Positions 1 to 13,400 of a stretch of DNA of 64,000 nt are shown here, piece after piece; within the stretch, counting starts at the first letter, position 1; each line of letters starts with the position of its first letter. The stretch comes from Kryptolebias marmoratus (lineage: Eukaryota; Chordata; Actinopteri; Cyprinodontiformes; Rivulidae). The stretch covers positions 24,833,444 to 24,897,443 of the forward strand of contig NC_051444.1 in NCBI RefSeq assembly GCF_001649575.2, given 5' to 3'. The notes beneath the pieces were generated by a model. That model worked only from the letters and a program-made list of their open reading frames with translations. It did not search any database and was not told the origin of the DNA. Position numbers and translations under genes: made by a program.

Positions 1-2557
1 TCGGAAAGATGAGAGGGAGTAGAGCTAGAGAGAAACTGTTGCCATCTGGTGGTAAATGTGTGTTACTACACACACAGAAAAGCTGCTGAACCAACAACAT
101 CCATTGAAAAATTGTCATCTTAATGTCCTGCCTTATATTTGTGAGTGGTTATCTAATTGTTTTATATGAATTTGCACACAATTTTAAAATCAAACACTTA
201 GTAAAAGAGTAAAACCAGTTTCTGTGCAGTTATGGAAAACTGAGGGTCAGCATGGATTGAATCTAAAGTTGTCTGGTTTTGTTAAATGTTAAATAAACGA
301 GCAACTCAACCCATGATTCACTGTAATATGTTTTGCTTCTTAGGTCACCAGGTCAGTCCTGGAAGTGTCAAATATTAGGAAGTTAAATATAAGGTAAATA
401 TAAAGTAAAAATCTTAACCTCAATCCTTCCTAAAACCAACAGATAATGATCATTATCTGTATCAGTAATACTTTTAGTTTTCATTTCAGGTGCTGTAAAA
501 GAAAGTTATATTAAAAGAAAAGCTTTCAGATGAATCACAGGAACAGAAAAAAGTTACCTTGTTTAACAGATCTGTATTTATACATTTCATTTGAAATATT
601 TTCAATATTTTATTGTAGGACTTATTTAACACAGTAGTTTGATATGACTTTGAGGGATTTGAGAAGATAAACCCTGATTTGCAGTTATAACTTTGGTAAT
701 AACGTGTTATTTTTTGTGTATTTGAAATGTCAAAGTGCTCAGTTACAGGTAAACAGTGCTATTTTGTTAATCTACAGTAGAAATGTGCAATAAAAAAAAA
801 TCTCTGGAATGTAGGTTTTTGATAACAGCTCTGTACCAGCCTTATGAAGTCACGTGGAGCTTTTCCAACATTCCTCTCATCCAGCTGCTTGTGTTGAGCT
901 TTCTGCTGTGATGAGTCCCTGGCCTGCTGGGAAACAGCTGATGGTATCTCTGACTTCTGACCATCAATTTACAGAAACACTTTTTACAATTTTCAGTTCA
1001 GTCCAGAAGAGATAATGTGTTATAGTAACCACAACAGTTTAAAGGTCAAATGAAATAAAATATAAAAATAATGGGTTTTCATGTTTTTCTTTTAGGCTCA
1101 TTTCTCGGATTTAAAAAGTTAAAGACTTGATTTTAGAGTCTTTGTGTAAAGATCCTGCAGTGGGGTAAGTGTTACCTCCTTGGTTGGTGCTGAGGAAGTT
1201 ATTATCTCAGTGTTTATCTGTGAAAATGGAGGCAGAAGAAGAAGAAGAAGAAGAAGAAGAAGAAGCAAGTTTTGTTAACAGGAAAATCTTTTTTTTTTGG
1301 GTAATGCCTTTGGGAATTCGAGCCCCACATGTCACAAGGGGAAGCCCCGAGCTTTACAATGATGTCACACAGTCTTTTTGCTTGGATTCTGACTGAATCG
1401 CCTGCAGTGAAATCATCCAAAACAGTTATTACTGCCAGATCTGATCAGGGCCCACATGCTCACCTTTGCTTGATCCGGGTTGGCACTGATCTGGAGTCCA
1501 CCTACTTTGACTATAACACTTCAGCTAATTTCGGTCATCTTTGCGGTTTTCGTTGCAGCGGTTTTACCAGGAACCATTTTTGTCGAATGGACCTTTTTCA
1601 CTAAACAACAACAATCATGTTGTTGTTGTTGTTGTTTTTAATTCTCACAAGGCACAGCACAGTTAGCAGAGTAGCAGTACAGCTGATCCCTTCATCAAGT
1701 AAGAAAGACCTAAAAAGTACAAAGCTGCGGGAAGTTCAACCCTGAGGAAACCCTAACCCTAGCCCTGGGCCAAAAGGCAGAGGGTGCTGTAGGACCCCCC
1801 AATGAACGTTCATATTTAGATCAAACAACATGCACAGGCAGTTTGCATTTGACTGCATATATTCGGTATTATAATATCATAATATAATATGCACCCCCCA
1901 ACTCCAACACATTCCCACGAATATGACAGAGCACTTATTGTTTCACTCTCTTTTTAATCACTTTTTCTTTATATTATTTATAGTTTGCTGTTTGTAAGTG
2001 CTTGTCCTGTTGTAGAGTTGCTTTGTCTCTGAGGTGGGTTGTGTCTCTGAAACGTTTGGCGCCTCTCTCATGATTTAATAGTTAATTTTAAGACTTTTAA
2101 AACCTTTCTTTTCGTCCCCATTTGGTCGTTTCAGAAATGAATTTAGCAAACGCCTTTTAGTCATGCGTGTGCCTTTCTCTCTGTCTTTATTTAGTTTTTT
2201 TTTGTTGTTGTTCAAATTTTTTGTTGCATATTTGGGAGTCTTTTTTTGTCAGTTTTGTGAAGGTGTATTTGCTGTATATTTCTCTTTTTGTGTATGTGTG
2301 TAATTGTGGGTCCCCTTAGTGCACGTGGGGGGAATTTGACATTCTTTTCTTGTGGTTTTGTAAGCTTTTTGTGGTGAACTGATGAGGTTTTCTTTTTTAT
2401 CATACTCCCTTTAAATCTCAGTTTTGCTCATTTATTTTCTGCATCACAGGGAATGGGTCGGAATTAGGCTCGTCTCTTAAGACAACCCGAGATGACTTCT
2501 GCTACGACTCATAAGTGATTAATTTAAACTGATCCCCTCCAAAACATTCCTGCCTTT
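1..2557. other. Upstream flank, no gene recognised
   Basis: AT-rich sequence. AATAAA hexamers occur near 290 and 787 but no coding exon precedes them, so a neighbouring gene's 3' end is possible but not shown. A GAA repeat lies at 1235-1265, and a hairpin made of AAC/GTT triplets at about 1603-1630. The reading frames here are produced by these simple repeats. Confidence 0.6.
1235..1265. repeat. (GAA)n microsatellite
   Basis: About ten GAA triplets. They create spurious poly-Glu and poly-Phe frames on the two strands. Confidence 0.95.
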
Positions 2558-2860
2558 ATTTATTTCCGTCTCTCCAAGTAACACGCCGCCTGGGGACATG
2601 AAAACCGAGGAGGATGGTGTAAGGGTGTCCCGGGGTGGAGTCAGTCCACGGCAGGTCCTGTCTCTGTTTTTGTCCCCCCCTCTCCTCCTCATCTCTCTGT
2701 CTCTCTCTGTCTGTCTGTGGCTTCACTCGCTCCTCAGCTTTTTTTCCTCCAGCAGGAAGTGGAATGAGAAGAGGCGACGTTTGAGAACACTTCTCCGACA
2801 TTTCATCCCTCCTGAGTCGACAGAAGCCAGAGGAAGAAGGAAAGAAAAAAGGGGGGAAAG
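2558..2860 (+). promoter_or_regulatory. cd151: Candidate cd151 promoter and non-coding first exon
   Basis: The start codon lies one base after a splice acceptor, so at least one upstream non-coding exon must exist. This stretch is richer in G+C and in pyrimidine/purine tracts than its surroundings. It contains AGGAAGTG-type ETS-like sites and ends at a good donor (GGGGAAAG, then GTAGGT at 2861). There is no TATA box I would trust and the transcription start is unknown. A G-rich, CpG-containing stretch near 4980-5100 is an alternative first-exon position. Confidence 0.35.
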
Positions 2861-2915
2861 GTAGGTGAAAACAGGAAGTGCTCCGTGTTCAGTGTTAGCT
2901 CGCACCGCGGGTCAC

Positions 2916-2917
<2 letters not shown>

Positions 2918-2964
<47 letters not shown>
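2918..2964. repeat. (CA)n microsatellite
   Basis: About 23 CA units just inside the probable first intron, 57 bases after the candidate donor at 2861. Confidence 0.97.
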
Positions 2965-2965
<1 letters not shown>

Positions 2966-5444
2966 GAGAAAACATTTTACAGCTAAAGACTCGACAGCTT
3001 AACACCAAATGTTCATACGAATTTGCATACAGAAGAAAAAAAGTAGCTTGTGTTCATTAAAAGGGCCTTTTAGCCGAGCAGCTCAGTCTCGTGTTTAGCG
3101 CTAGCTTCCTCCGCCTGTACCACCGCAAATATCAGCTTTTCACCTGAGCTTGGGCAGAAAAGTATCAAAAAACCGTATTTTAAGTGTTTATTTATGACTT
3201 AGGCAATTACAAATACTATTAAAGGGCGTGAAAGTGACTGTCCAGATTTAGCTTTTGGTTGGACAGGTTTATAAAGATAAAAAAAAACGTGACAAACAGA
3301 GCAACTTTCATCATTTAGGATGTGGCTGTACCTTTCTTAGCTTTATATGTTAAAATGATCATTTGTAAAGTTTCCATATTATTAATACATACTGATTGTT
3401 TACCTGTAAATTCTAGTACTGCAACACTAACAAGTGTTCAAGTGTTTAGGATGTTGAATTCATTATTATTTTTTAAATTTACTTATTGATTTTGTTTCTA
3501 TGATTCTCGGATCAGTACTGTAAGAAATGTACCTTCTGATTGCTCTGATTTGAATATAATTGTCAGTAATAATATGTTCTCGATTATTGCTGTAGATTTT
3601 CCACGATATGACAGCTTTAATCAGCAGGTTTTATCTGTCATGCATCAAAACATTGTGATTAATAACAGGAGTCAGGAGTTCAAATGAACACCTTTTTAGA
3701 TGCCTTTATTGTCACTGGATAATCGTGCAATGTATAAAATTAGTTACTTGTAATTTCCTGGAATAAAACCTCATTAAGAAAGAAATGGCAGAAGATCTGT
3801 ATCAATCTGGGATTTATTATTTATTATGTACCGGTAGTTAACTTGAATTTTATTTTATTTTAGTCTTTGACTGCTTAAGAGTGGTTAAACATCCATCCCT
3901 CCCTCCCCTTTCTACGTCGTCTGGACCTGGTGTCTATCTCAGTTTTTTGGCATTTAACTCTAAAATGTCATGTTTATTTGTTTGTGTGTAAGCCCTAAAG
4001 AAGCCTATAGTGACAATGTCCGCTGCTGTAAATGATCACCATCTTGGATCTGGGTTCCCAGCAGCCCGGTCCTTCTGGGACTTGGTACATTCTTTTCACA
4101 GACATAAAAATGCATGCGTCATGTTTTGGGAAGACCATTTGTTTAGATAATACGTTTGCTGGTCTCCTATAACGTTTAAATGATAAATAATACTTGTGTC
4201 TTGTGCGGCTTCTCGTATTAGCGACCCTCTTTGGACAGCCAAAGTTGAACTTGAAGAAAAATTTTAAATATTGTCTGATGATTGGGCATTCGAAGTATGG
4301 TGTGTTGTTTTTTTTTAGTGCTTCATCGTGGATTATTGCTGTTTCTCCCTTCTTAATATTGCGGAAGATGTGACTCTCAGTTTAGTGAAAGGAACTTATT
4401 TAGACTTTGAGACTGATAAGTCATATTGCCATTGAGGGAGGAGAAGAAACCCTGACAGATGTTGGTATTTGGAAAGCCAGAGTTGAATCATTTGGGCTTA
4501 GCTGGTCTCGTGCAAGAGCACAAAAGCTTTGCAGTATTTTGTGTAAACTGTAAAAGCTTCTCCGAGCTCGTTGCAAGTGTTTAAAGTATTTTAGTGTAAT
4601 CTGGCAAGACAGACAACACTCCTATTATCAGACTAAATGTAATTTATGCCAGTGTGCCAGACAGACAGTACATATTGACTTGATTTAAAAAGGTAAACGT
4701 CTTTTTAATGCGCCTTTTTTAAAATAAACTTTAACACAAGAAGACAGCAGAAATCAATTGTTCTGCAAAGGGAAGCCCTCCGTATGCAGAAGCATACCGA
4801 TAAGTTTTCATTTTAAAAGAAAAGCTCGCCAGCCTTCCAACGAACGAATAACTTGATTTCTCGACTCCGCAGAGTCTTGCCGCGTCCCCGAAAGCAAGCG
4901 ATGGAGTTGGCGACTGCGTTAAGTTTGAATTTAATTAGCAGGAGCGCAATAAGCGGGGCCCGTTTCTAACAGATGGCCGGCAGACAGAGGCCAGACGTGC
5001 ACACACTGACAGGAGTGAACGTGGGGGTGGGGAGGGAGAAAGGAGAGTCGGGAGGAGAGAATGAATAAGGCGGCGCAAGCCTGGGCTTGACGGCTTCGTT
5101 ACCCAAGAAAATTGTGGGGTTTAAAAAAATTACCAAAACCAAAAAGGATGTGTTGAACAGAGTTAAGATAAAGACTGTGTGCTGCTCTATGTTGATCTAT
5201 AAATCACTCACAGACAATAAAACTACAGTGGTACGATTGTGGTGATACTGCTGTTAAATGTTAGTGCATTTATTGTGTTTAAAATGGTCGCATCATTTCT
5301 GTCTAAGAAAGATAAGAACAAGTCTAAACTACTCAAATCTGAAACTGCCATCTCTTTATTCAGGGTAAATGTGAGGTTTTGGGATATCTGAGAAAGGGGT
5401 GATAAATTCCAGTCTTTGGCTGACTCTGCGCTCTTACTCAGTTG

Positions 5445-6010
5445 TTAGTCATGGGATCTCTGTGTACAAATGTAATTAACCCGGCTCGCCGACCGTGCCC
5501 ACGCCGCTGATCTAACACTCTCTGCTCTGTAACCATCCACACAAATAAAGACGGATGAAGCGACTCCAGTAGCTTCCATTGTCCAAAACTGAAGCCAAAA
5601 CGTCTGTTTTCTTTGTTTTTTAGGAGCTGCCATGTTGTATTTTTGGAGCCAGAGTGAAGGGATGTGAGGCTTTACCTGCCTACACACCCTCACTACCTCA
5701 TAGTGTTAATCACAGTCTGACATGTAGCTTGGTTTTTAAACCTCAAATAACTAGTTAAACCTAAACCTTTTTTTTTTTTTGGAGGAGGGATACACTTATA
5801 TAAACATACACAAATCAACCAAAATTAATACCTGTAAAAAAAAATTATCTTAAGTGTATTTTTGTTTTTGTAGTTAGGAAAATGTCCCATTTATTTACAA
5901 GGACTGGCAGGACATAGAAATTGCACGGTATCCAGCCACTAGGGGACAACGCTCATCCTTTCTGGCTTCAACTTACGGCTTCCGGTCCTGTCTCCAGTTA
6001 TAATACATGT
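5445..6010. repeat. Family C foldback repeat, copy 1
   Basis: Shares blocks with 51325-52140. The block around 'gctgccatgttgtatttttgg' occurs here and, on both strands, in the other copy, as does the block 'ccactaggggacaacgctcatcctttctggcttcaact'-like near 5935-5980. Long inverted arms without a coding region suggest a non-autonomous foldback DNA element. Confidence 0.5.
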
Positions 6011-6601
6011 CGACACTAACGACTCGTTTGTTGAAAGCTCCTTGAAAAAAGTTTCATTGAGTTATTTGCACAAAGAAGTTGGTTCTGTGAAGCCGCGATG
6101 ACTAGTTGATTGATTGATTTAGATACAACATTAACCTGCAAATATGTTAACAATTGCTTTTTTTTTTTCCAGTTATCTTTAGAAATGAAAAGTCAATTAT
6201 CCTCTGGTTTTAACTCATCAGATTGAAGGGATTTTGCTACTTTTCTAATATGCCAATATACTGTACTATACATCAAAGATATTTTTGCTTTTAGGGCTTC
6301 GTGGACAAAGAAAATGTAGCCTTTAAATGGATTGTCGTGAACCTATTTTAAATTTTTTTTAGTCTTTTGTTCTGATGTGGAAAGTCGTAAAAACCTTAAT
6401 CCTAAAATTCCTGTGGTTGAACACAGGTGTCATATCAGACAAATTACAATCCAGGTAAAATGCACTAGAAGGTCCCCACCCACCCTTGCTGCACACGTTA
6501 CCTAAAGGGATGGAATTTGCACATTGATTTGTTTTCTCTCTAAATTTCTGTATTAGGAACCTCCTAGATTAACGTTCTTGTTGTCTGCTCCTTCTGTCAG
6601 C

Positions 6602-6685
6602 ATGGGGGCTTACGAGGAGAAAAAGGAAACCTGTGGAACCATCTGCCTGAAGTACCTCCTGTTTACGTTCAACTTCCTCTTTTGG
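6602..6685 (+). CDS. cd151: cd151 coding exon 1: start, N-terminus, first half of TM1 (aa 1-28)
   Basis: The ATG is at 6602 and the exon ends with TGG before GTAAGT. It encodes [12 protein letters not shown] through LFW. Gly2, the charged EEKKE run, Cys11 and Cys15, and the LKYLLF start of the first membrane segment match the CD151 N-terminus closely. The acceptor AG is at 6599-6600, so a single base (C, 6601) precedes the ATG in this exon. In-frame reading continues into the intron for a while but loses all similarity. Confidence 0.95.
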
Positions 6686-9600
6686 GTAAGTTTCCATTTG
6701 AGCGCATTGAGCTCGCACCTGTTGAACTTTTCAATATTTGTCGATTTGAAACCAAAGGATTTCAGAGCTCTTCAGCATTTGGACAGTTTGTTAAAGAGAA
6801 AAAAAAGGGGGGGGAAACACCATTTTTATTCTTAATTGTAGTTGAAAGACACAAATGCAAAGTGACCCTGACAGTAGGTTATTGTCTTTGCGAAGAAAAA
6901 TGAAAGGAGATGATAAAACGATCTCTTTTTAAAATATCTACATCACAGTAGAACAGCTCAGATTGACTGCTGCCATTGGGCACCTAATGTAAAAACGTGC
7001 ATCTTAAATTGCAATCAGCTTGGCATTTGATCGCAAACCTTGCCATATTTGCTGTCAGAACAGATGCAGGGAGGATGCAGAGGTTGAATCCAGTTAATTG
7101 GTGATTATGAAGTAAAAGAAGCCATGCCAAGTTTTAACAAACTAGATCCAGGTTTGGATTTGTTTGTTTTTTTAACAAACCAAACCCACAACAAGAGGAG
7201 GGTATCACATGAGTGCAATAAGTCCTCCCTTTGAAAAGAAAAATGCATTTTTTCATGGCATAAATAGGGAGAATCTTGTAATGAAGCTTTCTGAACATGT
7301 TAACATATTTTTATTTATCCACTAAGATTCCAGCTCTTTGGCTTTGGTCCACTAATCACAGCTCGGTTAGCTGCACACTAATTAAAACACATTAGATGCA
7401 CACACACACACAAACACAAGCACCTTACGACAGCACTTCTGTTCTCCAAATTAAAATCCTAATTTCGTCCTAAATTTCAGCGTCGTAAATGTCCTAGTTT
7501 GTGTCAGAATTTCTGCGTGTGTTAAACTAATTTATAGCCGTAAGTGTGGACATCTGCAAAGGAAAGACGTGTGTGTGTGTGTGTGTGTAACTCTCGCTCA
7601 GCCCCAGCGTGAACTCTCACTAACGGCGCTGCCCATATGTGGAAAAAAATCTGCCTGCCAAAGAATCAGATCTTTGTAAAACTGGCAAACGGCATCACTT
7701 TCGTCTCTGTACTCGTAAAGGTCATGGTGAATGTATTATGTATTATTTTTCTTTACATTTTTGCAGTTGTGTAGCCACACTAGCACTGAGTACTATGGTG
7801 TGGAAAATCATAATGCAAGGGTGGTAATAATAAAAATAATACATCTTTCTGTTGCACTTTTCAAAGTGATTTATTGAGACAAAGAAAATGATAAAAACAG
7901 ACAAAAGACTAAACAGAATTAAACGACACTTAAATGCAATCTGACTAAAAGCAACAGTAAAAAAGTCAGTTTTAGAGCCATAGTAAGTAAAATCAGTCTC
8001 CTCCCTCCTCATCCGAGTCTTAGATATCAGCAGTAGATTATCATTAGATGATCTTAATGATCCAGTTAGAGAATACCTGGTAAGTATGTCACTAAGATAT
8101 ACGTGGAGGCAAGGCCATGAAGGTAAAAACTACTAAAAAGATCCTCAAATCAGTTTGAAAAGTTACAGGAAGCCAGTTTGAGTGTTGGAGTAATGTGCCC
8201 TCTCCTTCCTGTGTGTGTGTTCAAATTCCTGTGTGTGTTACAACAGTCTTCTGAACGTGTTTCAGATTAGCAATAGATTTTTTTTTTTTCTTGGTAGGCC
8301 AGTGAGTAGGGAACTGCATAAATCGAATGCAGAGGAAACAAAAGCGTGTACTGTCTTTTTTGCTGTTGAGTTTTACCGAGCATGTTTCGAGCTTCGGTGT
8401 TATTGCGAAGTCGATTTGATTGTAGGCCGCCTCGCCATACATCATTGATGTGGTGGTTAAAACTGAGATCACAATCAAAAATGACGGTGAGGTTTCTGAC
8501 CTTGTTTTTATCCCATAGGGGGGAAAAAAAGACTCCAAAGTACGTTACTTTATCCTTCTTTTACAGCTCGTTTCCTATGACCATGAAGCCGAAGATGCAC
8601 ACACTAATCTCCCAAAGGGATGCTTTGCTCAGGGCTGCAAAAGTGGGCACAGCTCTCTCTTTATTTTATTTTCTTTATTTTATTTTTTTAACAGAAAATC
8701 ATTTGAATTTTCTGACATGACTCAAGTAACTCACGATCCCATAAATTAAAGCCAGAGTAATATCAGTGTGAACCCTCTCAGTTCTCCTACCTCGTTGTCA
8801 CTGTTCACCTTTCACACTCAGAAAGACAACACTATTTATTCACTTTGTTTGGTTTTGTGCAATAGCACCCAGTACCTTTTGAGTCACAGATTTACCTTTT
8901 TTTTCCAGGAAGCTTACAAACCACAAGAAACCGGTGTCATTAAAATAGAATTTAAAAAAATGATGACCCTTGCTGTTTGCTTCCAGCTGAGCAGGAAGAC
9001 ACAGGGGGGCATAGATTTGGTGACGAATGGTTAAATTGTGTCACCCTACAAGGAGCCAATTCAGATGTTCCACTTGCTCCCACTAGGTGTCGCCAAAGTT
9101 TGAATTTTCTGTGCGAGGCTTCAAATAATTTTGGGCATAATTCACAAAACACTGTGGTTTATTGAGATGAAACGACACAGACAGGCGACCTCGTGCTGCA
9201 GAGACGGCTGTTTTAACCAGTTTCTCAGAGGATCTTTTTTTATCTGGCACGTAATATGATGAATTAATATTAAATCTCTCTCTAAACTACAGATTAAGAA
9301 CACTTACATACCTTATTGTCAGATGTGTAGGTGTTCAACTTTAGTGAAACAATCACTGAATATTTTTCCTGAATGAAGTTTATTAGATCGCTGCTGAATG
9401 TGTTTTTGGACTTGAGCGAATGTATATAAAATTATTTGCATAGCACTTTTCATTTAAGTTACAGCGCTTTAAAGGATAAAGCAGGCTCAGGCTGCTGGAT
9501 GTTCACAACAACAACGTCTGAAAACTACAGGAAAGCTTAAAGAGGAAAGGTTTGAGTTTAATTTTGAAAGCAGATTAGTCTTTATCTGGCTGCATATTGA

Positions 9601-10401
9601 ATCGCGCCCACTGCAGTTTCTGTGTTTTATTGTCACGGTGTCTCTAGGTGTGGTGCCGTCTGACTCAGAGTTGAACAACTATTGTCTGTAACAATACCCT
9701 CTTTAACCACAGCAGCTGGATTAAACTACCAATTTTATTTCCTTTTAAAACATATAAACCTTCTGAACATTACAGCTAACCCTTATTTTCTCAATAAACA
9801 TGTCATTTTTGTTTGTCACGACACTTCTATCCTATAATTTTTCTGTTTTTTTTATTAACAGTGCACTCATGAGGGTTAGTGAATTAAAAAAAAAAAAACG
9901 CTAATCCAAAACCTAAGATAAACTTTTTTTTTCTAAGTACTAACATCTGTATTTTGATGGGAACAATTGCTACAAAAATAATGAAAAAAGCTCTAGACTG
10001 TTGTTAGTAGCACTGGGGCTTTCAAATGAAGCTTCTTAGAGCACCGGGTGGAAAGGAAAAAAGAAGACCTTTCTTGTCAACTGGATGTTAATCTAAGTTA
10101 TTTATTATCACATCATTATCAGTAATATATGATCATAGAGACCTTAATTTCAAATAATGGTGTGCTACAGTTCAGGGAGCCTGCGTTTGGATGGTTGGTG
10201 CCGTAATGTTTATTACGCCTTACAAGGGTCTCATATTTAAAGTATGAGGTGACGTTTGCAAACCAATGAGTAGTTTAAAGGGCCTTAACGCAGGACACAA
10301 TATGCAGGAGGATTAGAACATTGTTTAACGATCCCTAAACACAAGAAGACGTACAGAACAATACATTTAAAGATCTGGCACTGAACAAGGGAAAACCAGG
10401 C

Positions 10402-10457
<56 letters not shown>

Positions 10458-13400
10458 TACTGAGAGAGGTAACTAAATGGATGCAGGTGTCCATCCATCC
10501 ATTTTCTTTACCAGCTTTTTCTTTTCTGGTGCTTTTCTCCCGGAATCATTGGCTCCATCACAGAGACGCACAACAATTCCCACACTCACTGATTAGTTGT
10601 TGTTTTTCCTCTGCATGTCACGGAGCAACTTACTTGGACCAACAAATCAGGCCTGCAGTGTCACAGACGGATCTGAAGGATGTTTTGCTGCAGAAATCGA
10701 TTTTGTTTGAGTTCTACTTTACCGTTGAGCCATATCTTTGTAAATTTTGAGTCGACCTGTACAACAATAATTGAAACTTTCTTTGTCACGTTCAGATTTC
10801 CTTTCGGTTGTTGTGCTTTTGGGATGTTTTCCTGTTGCCGAGCGTGGATTATGTGTTGCAGTCCGGCCCTCTGGCGCGAACCAGAATCTCATCATGTGCT
10901 TCTCTCTCAGTTGGCAGGAGGAGTTGTGATAGGGGTGGGTGTTTGGACCTTAGTGGAGAAGAGCGACTACATCAGCCTTCTCTCCTCCAAGACCTACGCT
11001 GCCTCTGCCTACATACTGGTCCTGGCAGGAGTCATCGTCATGGTAACTGGCGTGCTGGGATGCTGCGCCACTTTCAAGGAGCAGAAAAAGCTACTGCAAG
11101 TGGTAAGAGTTCACGTTAGGGTGGAAAGATAACTTCACACATTATGAAATATCACAACCTGTTCTGTTAAACCTAAACTAAGTGAATAAAAACATCTCCT
11201 CCTGCTACTATCAGCAACTTTGGTCACAAGGTGCAGTTTAAACAATGGCTCCTGAGAACTAAAAAACAAAGAGGAGAGCAGATATTACTGACTTGTTGAA
11301 CAGTACAAAAGTATTTAGTGACAATATTAAAAAATGTCTCACGACTTTTATCTTAAGAAGCAGAAAACCTAAATATTAAGGGTGTAGTAATGTGGCTAAA
11401 TCTCAGCTCGGTACATACCTCAGCATGAGGGTCACGGTTTAGCAGAACAAGCAAAATAAACAAATTCCAAATGCTAGTTTTGATTTATTGAAGTTTTTAT
11501 TTTAAAATGAGCAATAAATTCTTCCAGAAATAAAAATGGAAAAACAAACCACCCTTACATGGTAGGGAGGCTGGAAGTAGCAGGTCGTGTATCGTGCTTT
11601 CCGCACTATAGGGCACACTGGATTATAAGACGCACTGTCAGTGAATGGTCCATTTTCAAACTTTTGTCATATATAAGGCGCATCGTCGTACACCTCTCAA
11701 TTTTTGTAACTTTGCGTGGGCCGCGTGTGGCGCTCCATTCAAAATGGACGATTCCGCTGCTCTAGCGGAGCTGGTTCACCTGTATCAGCATTTATATGAT
11801 CCCTCTATGAGAGATCACAAAGGTAATCAAGCGGTTCAAAACTCACGGAAGAAGTCAAGTATAAACGCCTACACCACTCGCTCAGGTCCGTGCACGGAGC
11901 CCTGCGCGATTATAACTGAGCATTAATGCTGCGAGTGGTGCGACTCTGTAGTTTACCAAAGTCGTACTAAAACATTTCTTTCAAGTTTCACATGATGTTA
12001 CACAAGGAAGCGGTGTGTTTCAGGTGTGCCTTAAATCACATCCACAGGTGTGTCTCTAATTAACTCAGATGTTATCTGTAAACCTATCAGAAGCTTCCAG
12101 AGACATGACATCAAATGTCCCAAATAGTTTAAAGGCCTAGTAACCTCAGTGTATTTAAACTTTTGACTTTGTTTTCAAGGCAACTTTTATTACTTTCTTC
12201 ATTCTCTCTCATTATTCTAGCATTTAGCAAATAGAAATAATTGAGAAAATCCTAATTGACCTAAAATGGGAAAAGTTTATTCTGATTTCACATCAGACTG
12301 TGTGAAAAAAATGCATGTCTTTTTATATAGTGTATGTAAACTTCTGGCTTCAACTGTGGCTGTTCTTATATTTCTTTTTATAATAAATGCCGTGCGTTTA
12401 TGGTACCAAATTTAAATTTTTTTTGAGCAATTGAGTTTTCTTCCCGTGGAATATGTTTGTGCAATAAATAAATCTCCACCAAGTCGGTATGATTCGATTT
12501 TGGAGCGCCACACTTGCGCGCAGTGCGCCCCTTTCCCTTTGCATTGTTCCTTTTTCGAATGCTGGATGCGTCCCGAAGAGTTGAGATAAGAGCAATGAAT
12601 CACAGTGAAAGAATGCACTTGTCGTCAAGGAGAGATGCTATCGGGTTTGTTAATAGAGGGTGAACTTAAGGGCGAAACAGAGGCGGGAGAGGTGCAGGAT
12701 AATTGTTTTGTTTTTTTTTCCTTTTTTTGTAAGAAGTGCTTCTGGTTTCTGCTGAAAAGACTGAGTGACATCACTGTTCGGTAACCTACAGGGTTGCAAG
12801 TCCTGACAGCTAAAAACCTGATCCTTATGCAACATCTTTGTTGTGTTTTGCTGCTGTAAGGCCTAAATAGGTCGGCAGCAGTCCCCTTTTGATTCAAGGA
12901 AAGGACTTTTATGAAGGATATTGGACATGTTTGCACAAAGAAAAAAGAAGGTCAGAAGATATAAAGAGCAAAAAAGGCTGGTAGGCAGAGGGGAGGGTGT
13001 CTGTCTGGAAATGGACACCTTCATTGTTTTGCTGGAGAAAAACAACAGAACTGAGTAATAACTCAGGGAGAGGAGGGAGAAACCTTTTTTTTTTTTCCTT
13101 TCAGAGGACGAACCGAATTGGAAAGCAATCATTTCAGAAGTCGGCTCCACCTGTGAAGAAACTGACTTCACACAGTCGGACTGAACGTAGAGGAAGTTCC
13201 AGTCTCTTGCTTTTTCTTTACACTGCCTCTCCGTACATTCATCCTGTTTGTTTTTAGTTTATCAGCTTGTCTTCTCTGTATTTCTTTAGCTCTCTTTCTG
13301 TCGGTTCATTGATTCACGGCTGTTGGAAACTAGTTGAGCCTCAAAATTGTAAGAAAAAACCCGAGGGTTTCATTTTGGTTTGGACCAGTGACCAGCAAGC

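Larger units (their letters stand above)
2861..6600 (+). other. Probable first intron of cd151 (non-coding)
   Basis: This is the interval between the candidate donor at 2861 and the acceptor TTCTGTCAG ending at 6600. It holds a CA microsatellite at its 5' end, a family C foldback repeat (5445-6010), and otherwise AT-rich sequence in which I see no exon. The GC-rich patch at 4860-5110 has a few CpGs and could be an alternative first exon or an enhancer; nothing in it is diagnostic. Confidence 0.4.
6686..10910 (+). other. cd151 intron between coding exons 1 and 2 (4,225 bp)
   Basis: Non-coding. Contents I can see: a short GT run at 7569-7588, a degraded dispersed repeat at about 7840-8540, an L2-like fragment at about 10488-10620, and a TA/TG microsatellite at 10402-10455. 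About 9040-9120 ('cactaggtgtcgcc') resembles a short interspersed fragment. The rest (8700-10280) is AT-rich and unremarkable. Confidence 0.85.

Noticed and set aside
280..800. AATAAA hexamers near 290 and 787 as the 3' end of an upstream gene
   Set aside because: No coding exon precedes them, and the hexamer is common in AT-rich DNA.
1169..1604. Overlapping frames with poly-Glu
   Set aside because: Product of the GAA repeat. No exon signals and no known domain.
1750..1768. Telomere-like 'aaccctaaccct'
   Set aside because: Only about two and a half units, within ordinary sequence. Too short to be an interstitial telomere tract.
5445..5693. 82-aa minus-strand frame containing 'YNMAAPKKQRKQ'
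   Set aside because: It is the arm of a foldback repeat. The same peptide-like string appears in the 51 kb copy, so it is repeat-derived.
10285..10494. Minus-strand frame with a Thr-His repeat
   Set aside because: It is the TG microsatellite read on the other strand. The same applies to frames at 25479-25736 and 32536-32796.
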